A program made the position numbers and the translations under genes. From positions 1-10,661 of the forward strand of contig JAGUUF010000010.1 of assembly GCA_020063545.1 (NCBI GenBank): a DNA stretch of 10,661 nt, given 5' to 3'. This document shows positions 1-7,677 of the stretch, piece by piece; the first letter of the stretch is position 1, and the number at the start of each line of letters is the position of its first letter. The notes under the pieces were generated by a model, which saw only the letters and a list, made by a program, of their open reading frames with translations, had not been told where the DNA came from and did no database searches. Origin of the DNA: Cytophagales bacterium (GTDB taxonomy: Bacteria > Bacteroidota > Bacteroidia > Cytophagales > Cyclobacteriaceae).

Positions 1-475
1 GTTTTATTCCGGCACAAAGAACGCAACGCTGATACACGCGGCTATTGCTGATACGAATCAGAGCAGGATTCTCTATACAATTAAAAATGAAGGCCGGTGG
101 AAAGACAATGGCTGGGCCCGCCAACTTGCATCGTTTTATAAGGAGCACTTGTTGAGGCATGGCATTCGTGATAATGAAATTCAAGCTGAGCAAACCGTTT
201 GCCTGACTTTGAGAACAGTTATAGAAAATTACAGGATTCAGAAAATTGATATCCTGTTGATAGATACCGAGGGATATGATGGTGAAATAGTGAAAATGGC
301 GCTTAAGGAAGGGATAAATCCTCCTTTTATCGTATTTGAAAATGCGCAACTTGTTCAGAATTATTCACAGGATCAGTTAGATGCGTTGTATGCCTTACTT
401 GATTCTAACGGATATGCATGGACGCATGATCGCATCAACACCATGGCAATCCGGAAAGATTTTTTAAAGCAGTGA
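1..475 (+). CDS. FkbM-family SAM-dependent methyltransferase, C-terminal part (5'-truncated)
   Basis: The frame is open from base 2 to the TGA at 473-475, giving 157 residues with no start inside the window that makes sense; the ATG-like starts further in would cut the fold, so the gene begins upstream. The segment IDILLIDTEGYDGEIVK is the hallmark strand and acidic loop of FkbM-type methyltransferases (family pattern D-x-L-K-I-D-x-E-G-x-E/D), followed by the usual P-x-x-I-x-x-E strand (PPFIVFEN). Members transfer a methyl group from S-adenosylmethionine to a hydroxyl, commonly on a sugar in glycan clusters. The N-terminal SAM-binding glycine-rich loop must lie outside the window. The stop is immediately followed by the ATG of the next gene, so the two are probably co-translated. 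The family call is firm; the methylated substrate cannot be read from the sequence. Confidence 0.85.
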   Translation, partial: FYSGTKNATLIHAAIADTNQSRILYTIKNEGRWKDNGWARQLASFYKEHLLRHGIRDNEIQAEQTVCLTLRTVIENYRIQKIDILLIDTEGYDGEIVKMALKEGINPPFIVFENAQLVQNYSQDQLDALYALLDSNGYAWTHDRINTMAIRKDFLKQ

Positions 476-1243
476 ATGCAAGGTATTAGTTTAGTGAGAA
501 GCCTGTTAAAAAAGACGATATGCTTTGCATACGGCCTTGTGCTCTTTTTTGTGTACAGGCGGACAATCAATTTGGAGAAGCTTCTGGCCGGTAAACGAAT
601 TGCAATTGTCGGTGCTGCCGATTCTGCTTTTAATACCGGTAAAGGTTCATACATTGATGAATTTGATATTGTAATCAGAATAAATAAGGCCCCATTATTA
701 TTAAAAGGTGGTACCTGGAAAAAAGATATTGGCTCAAAAACGGATATTTTATTTCATAGTTTTTTTGAAAATGAAAAGAGTGGAGGAGGTCGATTAGATC
801 TGACGCTATATGGCGAATTAAACATCCGGTATATTGTAAATCCAATTTCGGAGTATAAGGGGTATAGGGTAATATACAATTTTTATAAAAAGTATCTTGC
901 GCATACTCCTGTCTATTCCTTGCCAAGAAAAATGTATTTGAGAATAATTACCGGCTTAGGTAACTATACACCAACTATCGGGTTTTGTGCCCTTCATGCC
1001 GTACTTCAAACTAATTTTGCTGAATTGTATATTTGCGGTTTTACTTTCTTCCGCACCCCTTTTGGTGAAGGCTATAGAAATGAAATGAAAGCGCCTGACC
1101 AGGTTAGGCAATTCATAAAATCACAGGGTTTGCATCATCCTGATTTAGAGTACTCAGTTTTTAAAGAACTTTTACACCAGAATTCTAATAAAAGAATCTT
1201 GGTTGACGATGTTTTGGCCGGTATACTTACCTCATCCGCATAG
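476..1243 (+). CDS. GT29 sialyltransferase-like glycosyltransferase
   Basis: A 255-residue protein with the motif order of GT29 sialyltransferases. Residues 39-90 match sialylmotif L: a GK-x-IAIVG strand, S50, then GSYIDEFD, VIRINKAP and DIGSKTD, paralleling the family pattern VG-S, G-ID-D-V-R-N-AP, D-G-KT. Residues 166-188 (PTIGFCALHAV then LYICGF) match sialylmotif S. HHPDLE at 210-215 fits the H-x4-E of motif VS. The family uses CMP-activated sugars, chiefly CMP-sialic acid. The cysteine that pairs motifs L and S in eukaryotic enzymes is absent from motif L, as expected for a cytoplasmic enzyme. Residues 14-27 are hydrophobic and may be a membrane anchor. The start abuts the preceding stop with no gap. 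Codons are AT-rich like the flanking genes. Donor and acceptor are unknown; no neu-type CMP-sugar genes are in view. Confidence 0.82.
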   Translation: MQGISLVRSLLKKTICFAYGLVLFFVYRRTINLEKLLAGKRIAIVGAADSAFNTGKGSYIDEFDIVIRINKAPLLLKGGTWKKDIGSKTDILFHSFFENEKSGGGRLDLTLYGELNIRYIVNPISEYKGYRVIYNFYKKYLAHTPVYSLPRKMYLRIITGLGNYTPTIGFCALHAVLQTNFAELYICGFTFFRTPFGEGYRNEMKAPDQVRQFIKSQGLHHPDLEYSVFKELLHQNSNKRILVDDVLAGILTSSA

Positions 1244-1249
1244 AGACTT

Positions 1250-2479
1250 GTGAAAAAGATTTCAATTTTTATTGTTCCAAGGCTAAGCACTGCATGGCAG
1301 GGTAACGAAGCAGGTTGGATAACCTCTTCAGGTTGGGCAACTGCAGGTGAGCAATTGTGGGGTGAGGCAGTAGTTGGCACCATAGATGGTATTTTTAAAC
1401 CCAGCGAAACTCGTCTGTTCCCTAGAAATGTAGGTTCGGAAACAAATAGCGCGAATAACAATTTAATTAGAAAATTGGCTCCCGAATTTTTGATTACGGC
1501 ATATAAAGACCTGCGGCTTTACCAATCAAAGAAAGGAGTTTGGCCCATTGAACGCGAGGAATTATTTCTCGACAAAAAAATTACACTAGTTTGGGAGCGT
1601 CATGATCTTTTTCCCGGACCAGGAAGAAGATTAGCTGATAAATACAACGTTCCGTTGGTTTTGTCAGTAGAAGCACCGGTTGTTTGGGAGGCCGCAAAAT
1701 GGGGTGTAAGCAGACCAGGTTGGGGTAAGTGGCTGGAGACAAGATTTGAAGCACAATCCTTAAGAAGCGCAGATTTGGTTTCCTGTGTTTCAGATGAAGT
1801 AAAGCAAAAGGTGCTTCAACTCGGAGTTTCACCGCAAAAGATAATCGTGTCCCATAATCGGGTAGATTCTTCACTTTTTAATCAATTTGTTGATGGTCAG
1901 GCCATCGCTCGTAAGTATAATCTGGTTAACAAGCGAGCAATTGGGTGGACGGGTAGTTTCAGGAGTTTCCATGGACTGGATACCGTATTAAAAGCATTTA
2001 AAATTGTTCGGCAAAGGTTTAATGAAATTATTTTGGTTCTTGTAGGGGCAGGGCAGGAATTTGATCGGGTCAAAGAATTGATAAACGAATATAAATTAAC
2101 GGATGCTGTTTTATTAACAGGCAAACAGCCTTTTACTGTTATTCCTCAATTTATTGCTAACTTTTATATTTCAATAGTTAGTGCAGCATCAGCTGACGGG
2201 TTTCATTATTCACCTTTGAAGTTGCGCGAATATCTGGCGGTGGGTAGTGCCACCATTGCGCCAAGGGCTGGGGATCTTACTGCACTTTTTAAAGATGGTA
2301 CTGACTTGCTATTTTACAGTGCAGGCGATGAAACTGACCTTGCTGATAAGATGGTTTTGTTGCTTGAAGATCAATCACTCCACGATCGTATTGTTAAAAA
2401 TGCTATCAAAATATCCGAAGAGGGTACGTGGTTACATGAGTTAAGAAGAATTGCAGAAATACTCAATATTGACCAATGA
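1250..2479 (+). CDS. GT4-family glycosyltransferase (GTG start)
   Basis: A 409-residue GT-B retaining glycosyltransferase. The N-terminal Rossmann half holds strands such as ISIFIVP and PLVLSVEAP (about 135-143). A linker with DLVSCVSDEVKQKVLQLGV (165-183) is typical of GT4, where the protein switches to the donor-binding half. GWTGSFRSFHG (222-232) is the family's GxxGxxxxxKG-like loop, and SPLKLREYLAVG (321-332) carries the donor-binding glutamate E327. The first Glu of a strict E-x7-E motif is replaced by H319, a common variation. GTG at 1250 is the start: no internal Met exists until about residue 367, and the first strand begins right after it. It starts 6 bp after the preceding stop and its TGA overlaps the flippase ATG (ATGA). 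It adds a sugar from a nucleotide donor to a lipid-linked glycan; the sugar is not predictable. Confidence 0.9.
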   Translation: MKKISIFIVPRLSTAWQGNEAGWITSSGWATAGEQLWGEAVVGTIDGIFKPSETRLFPRNVGSETNSANNNLIRKLAPEFLITAYKDLRLYQSKKGVWPIEREELFLDKKITLVWERHDLFPGPGRRLADKYNVPLVLSVEAPVVWEAAKWGVSRPGWGKWLETRFEAQSLRSADLVSCVSDEVKQKVLQLGVSPQKIIVSHNRVDSSLFNQFVDGQAIARKYNLVNKRAIGWTGSFRSFHGLDTVLKAFKIVRQRFNEIILVLVGAGQEFDRVKELINEYKLTDAVLLTGKQPFTVIPQFIANFYISIVSAASADGFHYSPLKLREYLAVGSATIAPRAGDLTALFKDGTDLLFYSAGDETDLADKMVLLLEDQSLHDRIVKNAIKISEEGTWLHELRRIAEILNIDQ

Positions 2480-3960
2480 CTCAGCTAAAACAAAAAGCAA
2501 CGCAGTCTTTCCTGTGGGACATGCTTTCTGTTTTTGCCAAACAGGGTGTTGTTTTTATTGTTTCTGTTTTTCTTGCCCGGCTGCTGATGCCGGCCGAGTT
2601 TGGCCTGGTGGCCATGGCGCTGGTGTTCATTACCATTTCGCAAGTATTTGCCGATTTCGGGCTGGCCTCAGCACTTATCCAGAATAAAGAAAATTCATCA
2701 CTCACGTATTCGTCTGTTTTTTACTTTAATGTACTAATCGGTTTGCTGCTGTTTGGCATGTTTTGGCTTTTAGCTCCATTCATTGCCCGGTTTTACGATG
2801 ATCCTCAAATCACCATGCTGGTCAGGTATCTGTCGCTGGCATTTATTATTAACAGTTTTAACCTGGTGCAGCAAACCATTTTGCGTAAAAACCTCGAGTT
2901 TAAAAAAATTACCGTGCGGGCAGTTATCGCCCAGTTGTTGGGCGGCATCCTGGCAGTAGTGCTTGCATACCAGGGTTGGGGTGTGTATGCATTGGTAGTA
3001 CAGAATTTAACAGGTTCGGCCCTGGGCACGCTGCTGTTGTGGCAGGTTGCCGAATGGAAACCCCGCCTGGAATTTTCCTGGGCCGAAGTAAAAAAACTCA
3101 GCGGGTTCAGCACTTATGTTTTTCTAAACCATGTTACTACCCGGTTGGCCACACAACTGGATACGCTTGTGGTGGGTAAGGTGTTCAGTGCCGCCACACT
3201 CGGTTTTTACAGCCGTGCAGTGTCGCTCAATTCGCTGGTTACCACATTTTCATCCACCAGCATCAGCCGGGTGTCTTTTCCGCTGCTAAGCAAACTGCAG
3301 GATGACCCTAAGCGGTTTACCGGGGTATATTTTAAGTTACTGGAATTTGTAGCGTTTGCCTCTTTCGGCCTTAGTGGCGCCCTCATCTTTGCCGGTGGCG
3401 ACCTGATAACCCTGCTGTTTGGCAGTAATTGGGCACCCTCCGTGTTTATCTTCCAGGTATTGGTGCTTAAGGCGTTTACGTACCCGGTAAGTTTGCTGAT
3501 TGTAAGCGTGTTTTGGGCCGGTGGAAAATCGAAAGAAAGTTTTTGGTTTGGTAATGCAGGTAAAGCAATTGCGTTGTTGCCGCTGGTGGTAGCCATTGTT
3601 TGGGGCTTTAACCCTTTTTTATATGCAGTAGTGGTTGCGGCAATTTTGGGTTGGCTGCTCTCAAACTGGTCGGTAACCTATTCCTTTCAAATTTCCTTTG
3701 CGCGCCAGTGTAAAGTTATCGGGTTGTATTTTCTCCTGTTTGCAGGTGTCGGCCTGTGTATGTATGGGCTTTTGTACCACGCCCTTCCAGCATTTACATT
3801 TCCGCTTTCCGGTATCCTTGCGGGAATTGTATTTACCGGTACCTATATTGCCCTGAATTTTGCCTTCAAAACACCCGGCTACCGGTTTAGCATGGAATAC
3901 CTGTTGCCGGTGTTGAGGCAAGCAGGTAACCGATTGTATATTTTAAAGTCAGGTAAATGA
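2476..3960 (+). CDS. Wzx/WzxC-type polysaccharide flippase (PST family lipopolysaccharide biosynthesis protein)
   Basis: A 494-residue polytopic inner-membrane protein, the usual length for the family, with about 12 or more hydrophobic segments (for example 22-37, 43-58, 83-101, 149-164, 360-380, 413-430, 439-462). Features of the WzxC/Polysacc_synt branch include an amphipathic N-terminus with LLMPAEFGLVAMA (36-48), ADFGLASALIQ (59-69), WGVYALVVQNL (168-178), and LDTLVVGK followed by LGFYSRA (228-248). Such proteins move undecaprenyl-linked oligosaccharide units from the cytoplasmic to the periplasmic face. The ATG overlaps the preceding stop by 4 bp. Base composition jumps here compared with the three genes before it. 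No Wzy polymerase is visible in the window. The family call is secure; whether the exported product is O-antigen, capsule or exopolysaccharide is not shown. Confidence 0.92.
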   Translation: MTQLKQKATQSFLWDMLSVFAKQGVVFIVSVFLARLLMPAEFGLVAMALVFITISQVFADFGLASALIQNKENSSLTYSSVFYFNVLIGLLLFGMFWLLAPFIARFYDDPQITMLVRYLSLAFIINSFNLVQQTILRKNLEFKKITVRAVIAQLLGGILAVVLAYQGWGVYALVVQNLTGSALGTLLLWQVAEWKPRLEFSWAEVKKLSGFSTYVFLNHVTTRLATQLDTLVVGKVFSAATLGFYSRAVSLNSLVTTFSSTSISRVSFPLLSKLQDDPKRFTGVYFKLLEFVAFASFGLSGALIFAGGDLITLLFGSNWAPSVFIFQVLVLKAFTYPVSLLIVSVFWAGGKSKESFWFGNAGKAIALLPLVVAIVWGFNPFLYAVVVAAILGWLLSNWSVTYSFQISFARQCKVIGLYFLLFAGVGLCMYGLLYHALPAFTFPLSGILAGIVFTGTYIALNFAFKTPGYRFSMEYLLPVLRQAGNRLYILKSGK

Positions 3961-3961
3961 T

Positions 3962-5035
3962 ATGATCCAGGTAACCAAACCCTTTTTACCCCCCCGTGAA
4001 GAATACGAACGCCTGCTGGATGGCATTTGGCAGCGGAACATTCTAACCAACAACGGTCCACTGGTGGTTGAACTGGAGCAGAAATTAAAAGCACACCTGG
4101 AGGTGCCGCATATGTTGTACGTTAGTAATGGCACCATTGCCTTGCAGCTGGCCATAAAGGCTCTTGGGTTGAAGGGAGAAATTATTACCACCCCCTTCAG
4201 TTATGTAGCCACAACCAGCAGCATTGTATGGGAAGGATGCACCCCGGTGTTTGTTGATATTGATCCGGATACCTTGAATATTAATCCGGCCCTGATTGAG
4301 CCGGCCATTACTACCAACACTTCGGCTATCCTGGCTACGCATGTGTATGGAAACCCGTGCGATATTGAAGCGATTGAGGGGATTGCAAAAAAGCACAACC
4401 TGAAAGTGATTTACGATGCAGCCCATTGCTTTGGAACACGGTATAAGGGCAGTTCCGTTTTTGCTTATGGCGATATCAGTACTACCAGTTTTCATGCCAC
4501 CAAGTTATTTCATACCATTGAAGGCGGAGCTGTTTTCAGTCGTGATGAAAAGTTGATGGCCAGACTTGATTTCATGCGCAACTTCGGCCATAACGGGCCG
4601 GAAGATTTTGCCGAGGTGGGCATCAATGGCAAGAACTCTGAGTTCCACGCAGCCATGGGGCTGGCCAATCTTAACCACATAACTTCTGTTTTGGATAAAA
4701 GAAAGCAGCAATGGTTAAGGTATGATGACCTGCTTAAGCCGGCAAAGGCCCAGGCGCTGACAGTAAACAGGTATGCAACGTTTAATTATGCCTATTATCC
4801 GCTTGTTTTGAATAATGAGCAAGCGACACTACAGGTGGTAAGCAAGTTAAATGCAAATAAAATCTTTCCACGCAGGTATTTCTATCCTGCATTAAATCGG
4901 GTAAGGCTGTATGCAACCGGTGTGCTTACCGTTACGGAATCCGTCAGCAGTCGCGTTATTTGCCTGCCGCTGTTTCATTCTCTCACCAATGCTGAAATTG
5001 ATAAAATTTCGGAAATAATACTTACTACAGTTTAA
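3962..5035 (+). CDS. DegT/DnrJ/EryC1/StrS sugar aminotransferase, VioA-like
   Basis: A 357-residue PLP-dependent fold-type I enzyme that aminates a nucleotide-linked keto sugar. Visible family elements are: the phosphate-binding loop VSNGTIALQLA (54-64); TTPFSYVATTSS (76-87), covering the region over the PLP ring; THVYGNPCD (126-134); the PLP-ring aspartate D152 in YDAAHCFG; S176; the Schiff-base lysine K181 in TTSFHATKLFHTIEGG; and GKNSEFHAAMGLANL (223-237). The N-terminal VTKPFLPP-x-EEY pattern and TNNGPLV resemble VioA, which converts dTDP-4-keto-6-deoxyglucose to dTDP-4-amino-4,6-dideoxyglucose; that assignment is from memory of the family and is moderate. It starts 1 bp after the flippase stop. 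No RmlA/RmlB genes for the keto-sugar precursor are in the window. A GNAT four genes on could acetylate the product. Confidence 0.92.
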   Translation: MIQVTKPFLPPREEYERLLDGIWQRNILTNNGPLVVELEQKLKAHLEVPHMLYVSNGTIALQLAIKALGLKGEIITTPFSYVATTSSIVWEGCTPVFVDIDPDTLNINPALIEPAITTNTSAILATHVYGNPCDIEAIEGIAKKHNLKVIYDAAHCFGTRYKGSSVFAYGDISTTSFHATKLFHTIEGGAVFSRDEKLMARLDFMRNFGHNGPEDFAEVGINGKNSEFHAAMGLANLNHITSVLDKRKQQWLRYDDLLKPAKAQALTVNRYATFNYAYYPLVLNNEQATLQVVSKLNANKIFPRRYFYPALNRVRLYATGVLTVTESVSSRVICLPLFHSLTNAEIDKISEIILTTV

Positions 5036-5043
5036 CAGATGCC

Positions 5044-5745
5044 ATGAAACTGGCTATTATGCAGCCCTATTTTTTTCCGTACATCGGATATTTCCAACTC
5101 ATGCATGCAGTGGATGAGTTTGTTGTATATGATAACATTGAGTTTAGCCGCAAGGGCTGGATTCACAGAAACCGGATTCTTGTAAATAACGCAGCAGCCT
5201 ACATCAGCCTTCCTGTAAAAAAAGATTCCGATTACCTGCCTGTTTGCGATCGGTACCTGGCCGAAACCTGGCCGGTTGAGAAGAAGAAGCTCTATAATCG
5301 CATAGCGGAGGCTTATCGAAAAGCTCCGTTTTTTAATCCTGTAATTTCAGTGGTGGAAGCCTGCCTGGATGTTGATGAGCGAAACCTGTTCCGGTTTATC
5401 TTGCATTCGCTGAATCAGGTAAGGTCTTACCTTGGCATAGTTACCCCTATGCGCATCTCATCGCAGGTTGCCATTGATCACAACCTGAAGGCGCAGGATA
5501 AGGTATTGGCATTGTGTAAAGCATGCAATGCCTCAGAGTACATCAATCCGATTGGTGGGGTTGAGTTGTATGGCCGCGATCGTTTTGCTGAAGAAGGAAT
5601 TGACCTGCAATTTTTGAAGGCCAACCCGATAACATACAGTCAGTTTCAGGGTGAGTTTGTTCCGTCCCTGTCAATTATTGATGTGATGATGTTTAACCCG
5701 GTTGAGCGGATTCGGGAATACCTGGTACAATTTTCCCTTAGTTAA
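5044..5745 (+). CDS. WbqC-family protein
   Basis: A 233-residue soluble protein with the full set of WbqC-family signatures: MKLAIMQPYFFPYIGYFQL at the start, YDNIEFSRKGWIHRNRI (29-45), YINPIGGVELY (166-176) and FVPSLSIIDVMMFN (205-218). The length matches the family, so the gene is intact. No signal peptide is visible, so it should act in the cytoplasm. The biochemical role of the family is, as far as I know, not firmly established; members recur in O-antigen and capsule clusters and often sit next to DegT aminotransferases, as here (8 bp downstream). That placement suggests it handles the amino sugar or its acylated product, which is inference. The next gene starts 4 bp after its stop. Confidence 0.9.
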   Translation: MKLAIMQPYFFPYIGYFQLMHAVDEFVVYDNIEFSRKGWIHRNRILVNNAAAYISLPVKKDSDYLPVCDRYLAETWPVEKKKLYNRIAEAYRKAPFFNPVISVVEACLDVDERNLFRFILHSLNQVRSYLGIVTPMRISSQVAIDHNLKAQDKVLALCKACNASEYINPIGGVELYGRDRFAEEGIDLQFLKANPITYSQFQGEFVPSLSIIDVMMFNPVERIREYLVQFSLS

Positions 5746-5749
5746 TGAT

Positions 5750-6709
5750 ATGTTTCGGTGGGTAAAGTTAGGGCGTGTATTTAATCCGCAGGAAGTGCAG
5801 GGAGTTAACTGGTTATCTGAATTTGCCCAGGCCCCGAGTGTTCTGTTGTTTGATGATTTTGTGCGTGTGTATTTTTCATGCCGGCCACCTGCTGATGAAT
5901 ATGGAAGGTATGTTAGTTATTCGGCATACGTTGATTTAAAGCGCGATAACCTTTTCCAGATTGTTAACCTTGCTGCCCATCCGATTCTGATGCTGGGAGA
6001 GAAGGGTGCCTTTGATGAATTTGGCACCTACCCGGTTTCGGTAATTCGAAATCATGATCACATACTTGCATACTATGGGGGCTGGACACGCTGCGAGTCG
6101 GTTCCCTTTAATGTTGCCATTGGTGTTGCGCGGAGTACGGATAATGGTAAAACGTTTGCAAGGATTGGGAAAGGACCGGTGTTATCATATTCACCTGACG
6201 AGCCTTTTATTTTGAGTGGTCCAAAAATAAGGCGCTTCGGTAGGCAATGGGTACTCTATTATATAGCAGGTAAAAAATGGATTCCTGCAGATGGCCGGCC
6301 CGAGCCGGTTTACCGGATAAGAATGGCCACTTCTGCTGATGGGCTTACCTGGCAAAAGCACAATAAGGACCTGATCGATGTGCGCCTTGAAGCAGACGAG
6401 TGCCAGGCCAGCCCGGATGTGTTCTTTTACAACGGCAGGTATCATATGTTTTTTTGCTATCGCTACAGTTTGAATTACCGATCAAAGTCCGGGGGGTACA
6501 GGATTGGCTATGCCGTTTCTGATGATTCGGTTACCTGGAAGCGCGATGACAGCAAAGCTGGGATTGATGTTTCGGAGGATGGATGGGACGCTGAAATGAT
6601 CAGCTATCCACACGTTTTTGAATTGGATGGTAACATCTATATGCTTTACCTGGGTAACCAGGTAGGGCGTTATGGTTTTGGACTGGCGCGGCTAGAAGGA
6701 CAGTTGTAG
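5750..6709 (+). CDS. GH43/GH32-like five-bladed beta-propeller protein, paralog 1 (function unknown)
   Basis: A 319-residue protein, clearly paralogous to the next gene. It lacks a signal peptide and membrane segments. Blade-like repeats are visible as Asp-box-type turns: STDNGKTF (129-136), SADGLTW (195-201) and SDDSVTW (257-263). Motifs shared with the paralog are FAQAP (25-29), VRVYFS (38-43), FDE-x-G (88-92), DEPF (150-153), DECQA-x-P (216-222), RYHMFFC (230-236), WD-x-EM (279-283) and RYGFGLA-x-LE at the end. This is the architecture of arabinanase/levansucrase/invertase-like propellers found as uncharacterised proteins in glycan clusters. ATG 5750 is preferred over a TTG at 5702 because it aligns with the paralog's start (FRWVKLGRVFNP against KWKKIGKIFNP) and avoids overlapping the WbqC gene. 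Compared with paralog 2 it lacks several His and Asp residues. It could be a glycosidase, phosphorylase or transferase; no activity is shown. Confidence 0.82.
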   Translation: MFRWVKLGRVFNPQEVQGVNWLSEFAQAPSVLLFDDFVRVYFSCRPPADEYGRYVSYSAYVDLKRDNLFQIVNLAAHPILMLGEKGAFDEFGTYPVSVIRNHDHILAYYGGWTRCESVPFNVAIGVARSTDNGKTFARIGKGPVLSYSPDEPFILSGPKIRRFGRQWVLYYIAGKKWIPADGRPEPVYRIRMATSADGLTWQKHNKDLIDVRLEADECQASPDVFFYNGRYHMFFCYRYSLNYRSKSGGYRIGYAVSDDSVTWKRDDSKAGIDVSEDGWDAEMISYPHVFELDGNIYMLYLGNQVGRYGFGLARLEGQL

Positions 6710-6711
6710 CT

Positions 6712-7668
6712 ATGAAGTGGAAAAAAATCGGTAAAATTTTTAATCCATTTGAACACCCTGCGTTAAGCAGCTATGCAGGTTATGCCCAATCGCCACAGGC
6801 ATTACCCCTGAAAGACAGGGTTCGAGTATATTTTTCCATCCGTAAGCTGGACCAACACGCGAAATTCGTAAGCCATGTTTTGTTTGTGGATTTTGACGAA
6901 GCGTTTAGTGAAATCCTCGAGATCAGCCGGGAGCCTGTTTTGGAGCCAGGCAAACTCGGCACGTTTGATGAGCATGGTATTTTTCCGTTTAGTCCGTTAT
7001 GGGATGAGCAGCGCATCCTGGCCTATACGTGTGGCTGGAGCAGGCGCGTAAGTGTATCCGTTGAAACGTCAACCGGGCTGGCCATCAGCACTGACAACGG
7101 CCTTACGTTTCAGCGGTATGGCGATGGGCCTATACTCAGTGCTTCTCTTGATGAACCTTTTCTTGTTGGCGATTCATTTGTACGGAAGTACGAAAACCGG
7201 TACCACATGTGGTATATATATGGTACTAAATGGGTTCAATTTGATGCGGCAGAACCTGCAGAGCGCGTTTACAAAATAGGGCATGCCGTTTCCGATGATG
7301 GGATTAATTTTACCCGTGAGAGCAGGGCAATAATACAGGATGTAATTAATGAAGACGAGTGCCAGGCGCTGCCAACGGTTATCTGGCATAATGGATATTA
7401 TCACATGGTATTTTGTTTCAGGCATATCAGGGGTTTCAGAACCGATAAAACAAAATCTTACCGGCTGGGGTATGCCCGTTCAGCTGACATGATTAACTGG
7501 ATCCGCGATGATGGCGCACTCGGCTTACCGGTTAGTGGTAATGATTGGGATTCTGAAATGATGTGCTATCCTAACCTGTTTGAATGGAAAGGTAACATTT
7601 ACCTGCTTTATAATGGCAACGAGTTTGGAAAGTACGGCTTTGGGCTTGCTTTGTTAGAAGAGGATTAA
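6712..7668 (+). CDS. GH43/GH32-like five-bladed beta-propeller protein, paralog 2 (function unknown)
   Basis: A 318-residue protein that aligns along its whole length with the preceding gene; by hand alignment about half the residues are identical in the last third and fewer earlier. Shared motifs are YAQSP (24-28), VRVYFS (37-42), FDEHG (85-89), the Asp-box STDNGLTF (126-133), DEPFLVGD (147-154), SDDGINF (194-200), DECQA-x-P (215-221), SADMINW (257-263), WDSEM (279-283) and KYGFGLALLE at the C-terminus. It has no signal peptide, so it is predicted to be cytoplasmic, which is odd for a glycan-degrading hydrolase and suggests a biosynthetic, editing or regulatory role. H88 (FDEHG), D154 (LVGD) and H191 (KIGHA) are replaced in paralog 1. 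It starts 2 bp after the paralog's stop, so the two are probably made together, possibly as partners. The fold call is moderate to good; the function is unknown. Confidence 0.82.
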   Translation: MKWKKIGKIFNPFEHPALSSYAGYAQSPQALPLKDRVRVYFSIRKLDQHAKFVSHVLFVDFDEAFSEILEISREPVLEPGKLGTFDEHGIFPFSPLWDEQRILAYTCGWSRRVSVSVETSTGLAISTDNGLTFQRYGDGPILSASLDEPFLVGDSFVRKYENRYHMWYIYGTKWVQFDAAEPAERVYKIGHAVSDDGINFTRESRAIIQDVINEDECQALPTVIWHNGYYHMVFCFRHIRGFRTDKTKSYRLGYARSADMINWIRDDGALGLPVSGNDWDSEMMCYPNLFEWKGNIYLLYNGNEFGKYGFGLALLEED

Positions 7669-7677
7669 TTAACAGGT

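Noticed and set aside
3207..3596. A 129-codon open frame on the minus strand.
   Set aside because: It lies wholly inside the flippase gene, its translation has no recognisable domain, and every supported gene runs on the plus strand.
4085..4495. A 136-codon open frame on the minus strand.
   Set aside because: It is antisense to the aminotransferase, whose catalytic motifs are clear; the minus-strand translation shows no family features.
5702..5749. A longer start (TTG at 5702) for the first propeller gene, adding 16 residues.
   Set aside because: It would overlap the WbqC gene by 44 bp, and the extra residues have no counterpart in the paralog, whose start aligns with ATG 5750.
6134..6157. 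Asp-box motif read as evidence of a sialidase, which would pair with the GT29 gene.
   Set aside because: Asp-box turns are structural and occur in many beta-propellers. The arginine triad and other sialidase residues could not be identified, and both proteins lack secretion signals.
6394..7367. A 15-bp direct repeat (6394-6408 and 7353-7367).
   Set aside because: It encodes the conserved DECQA motif in both propeller paralogs, so shared coding sequence explains it; no recombination site is implied.
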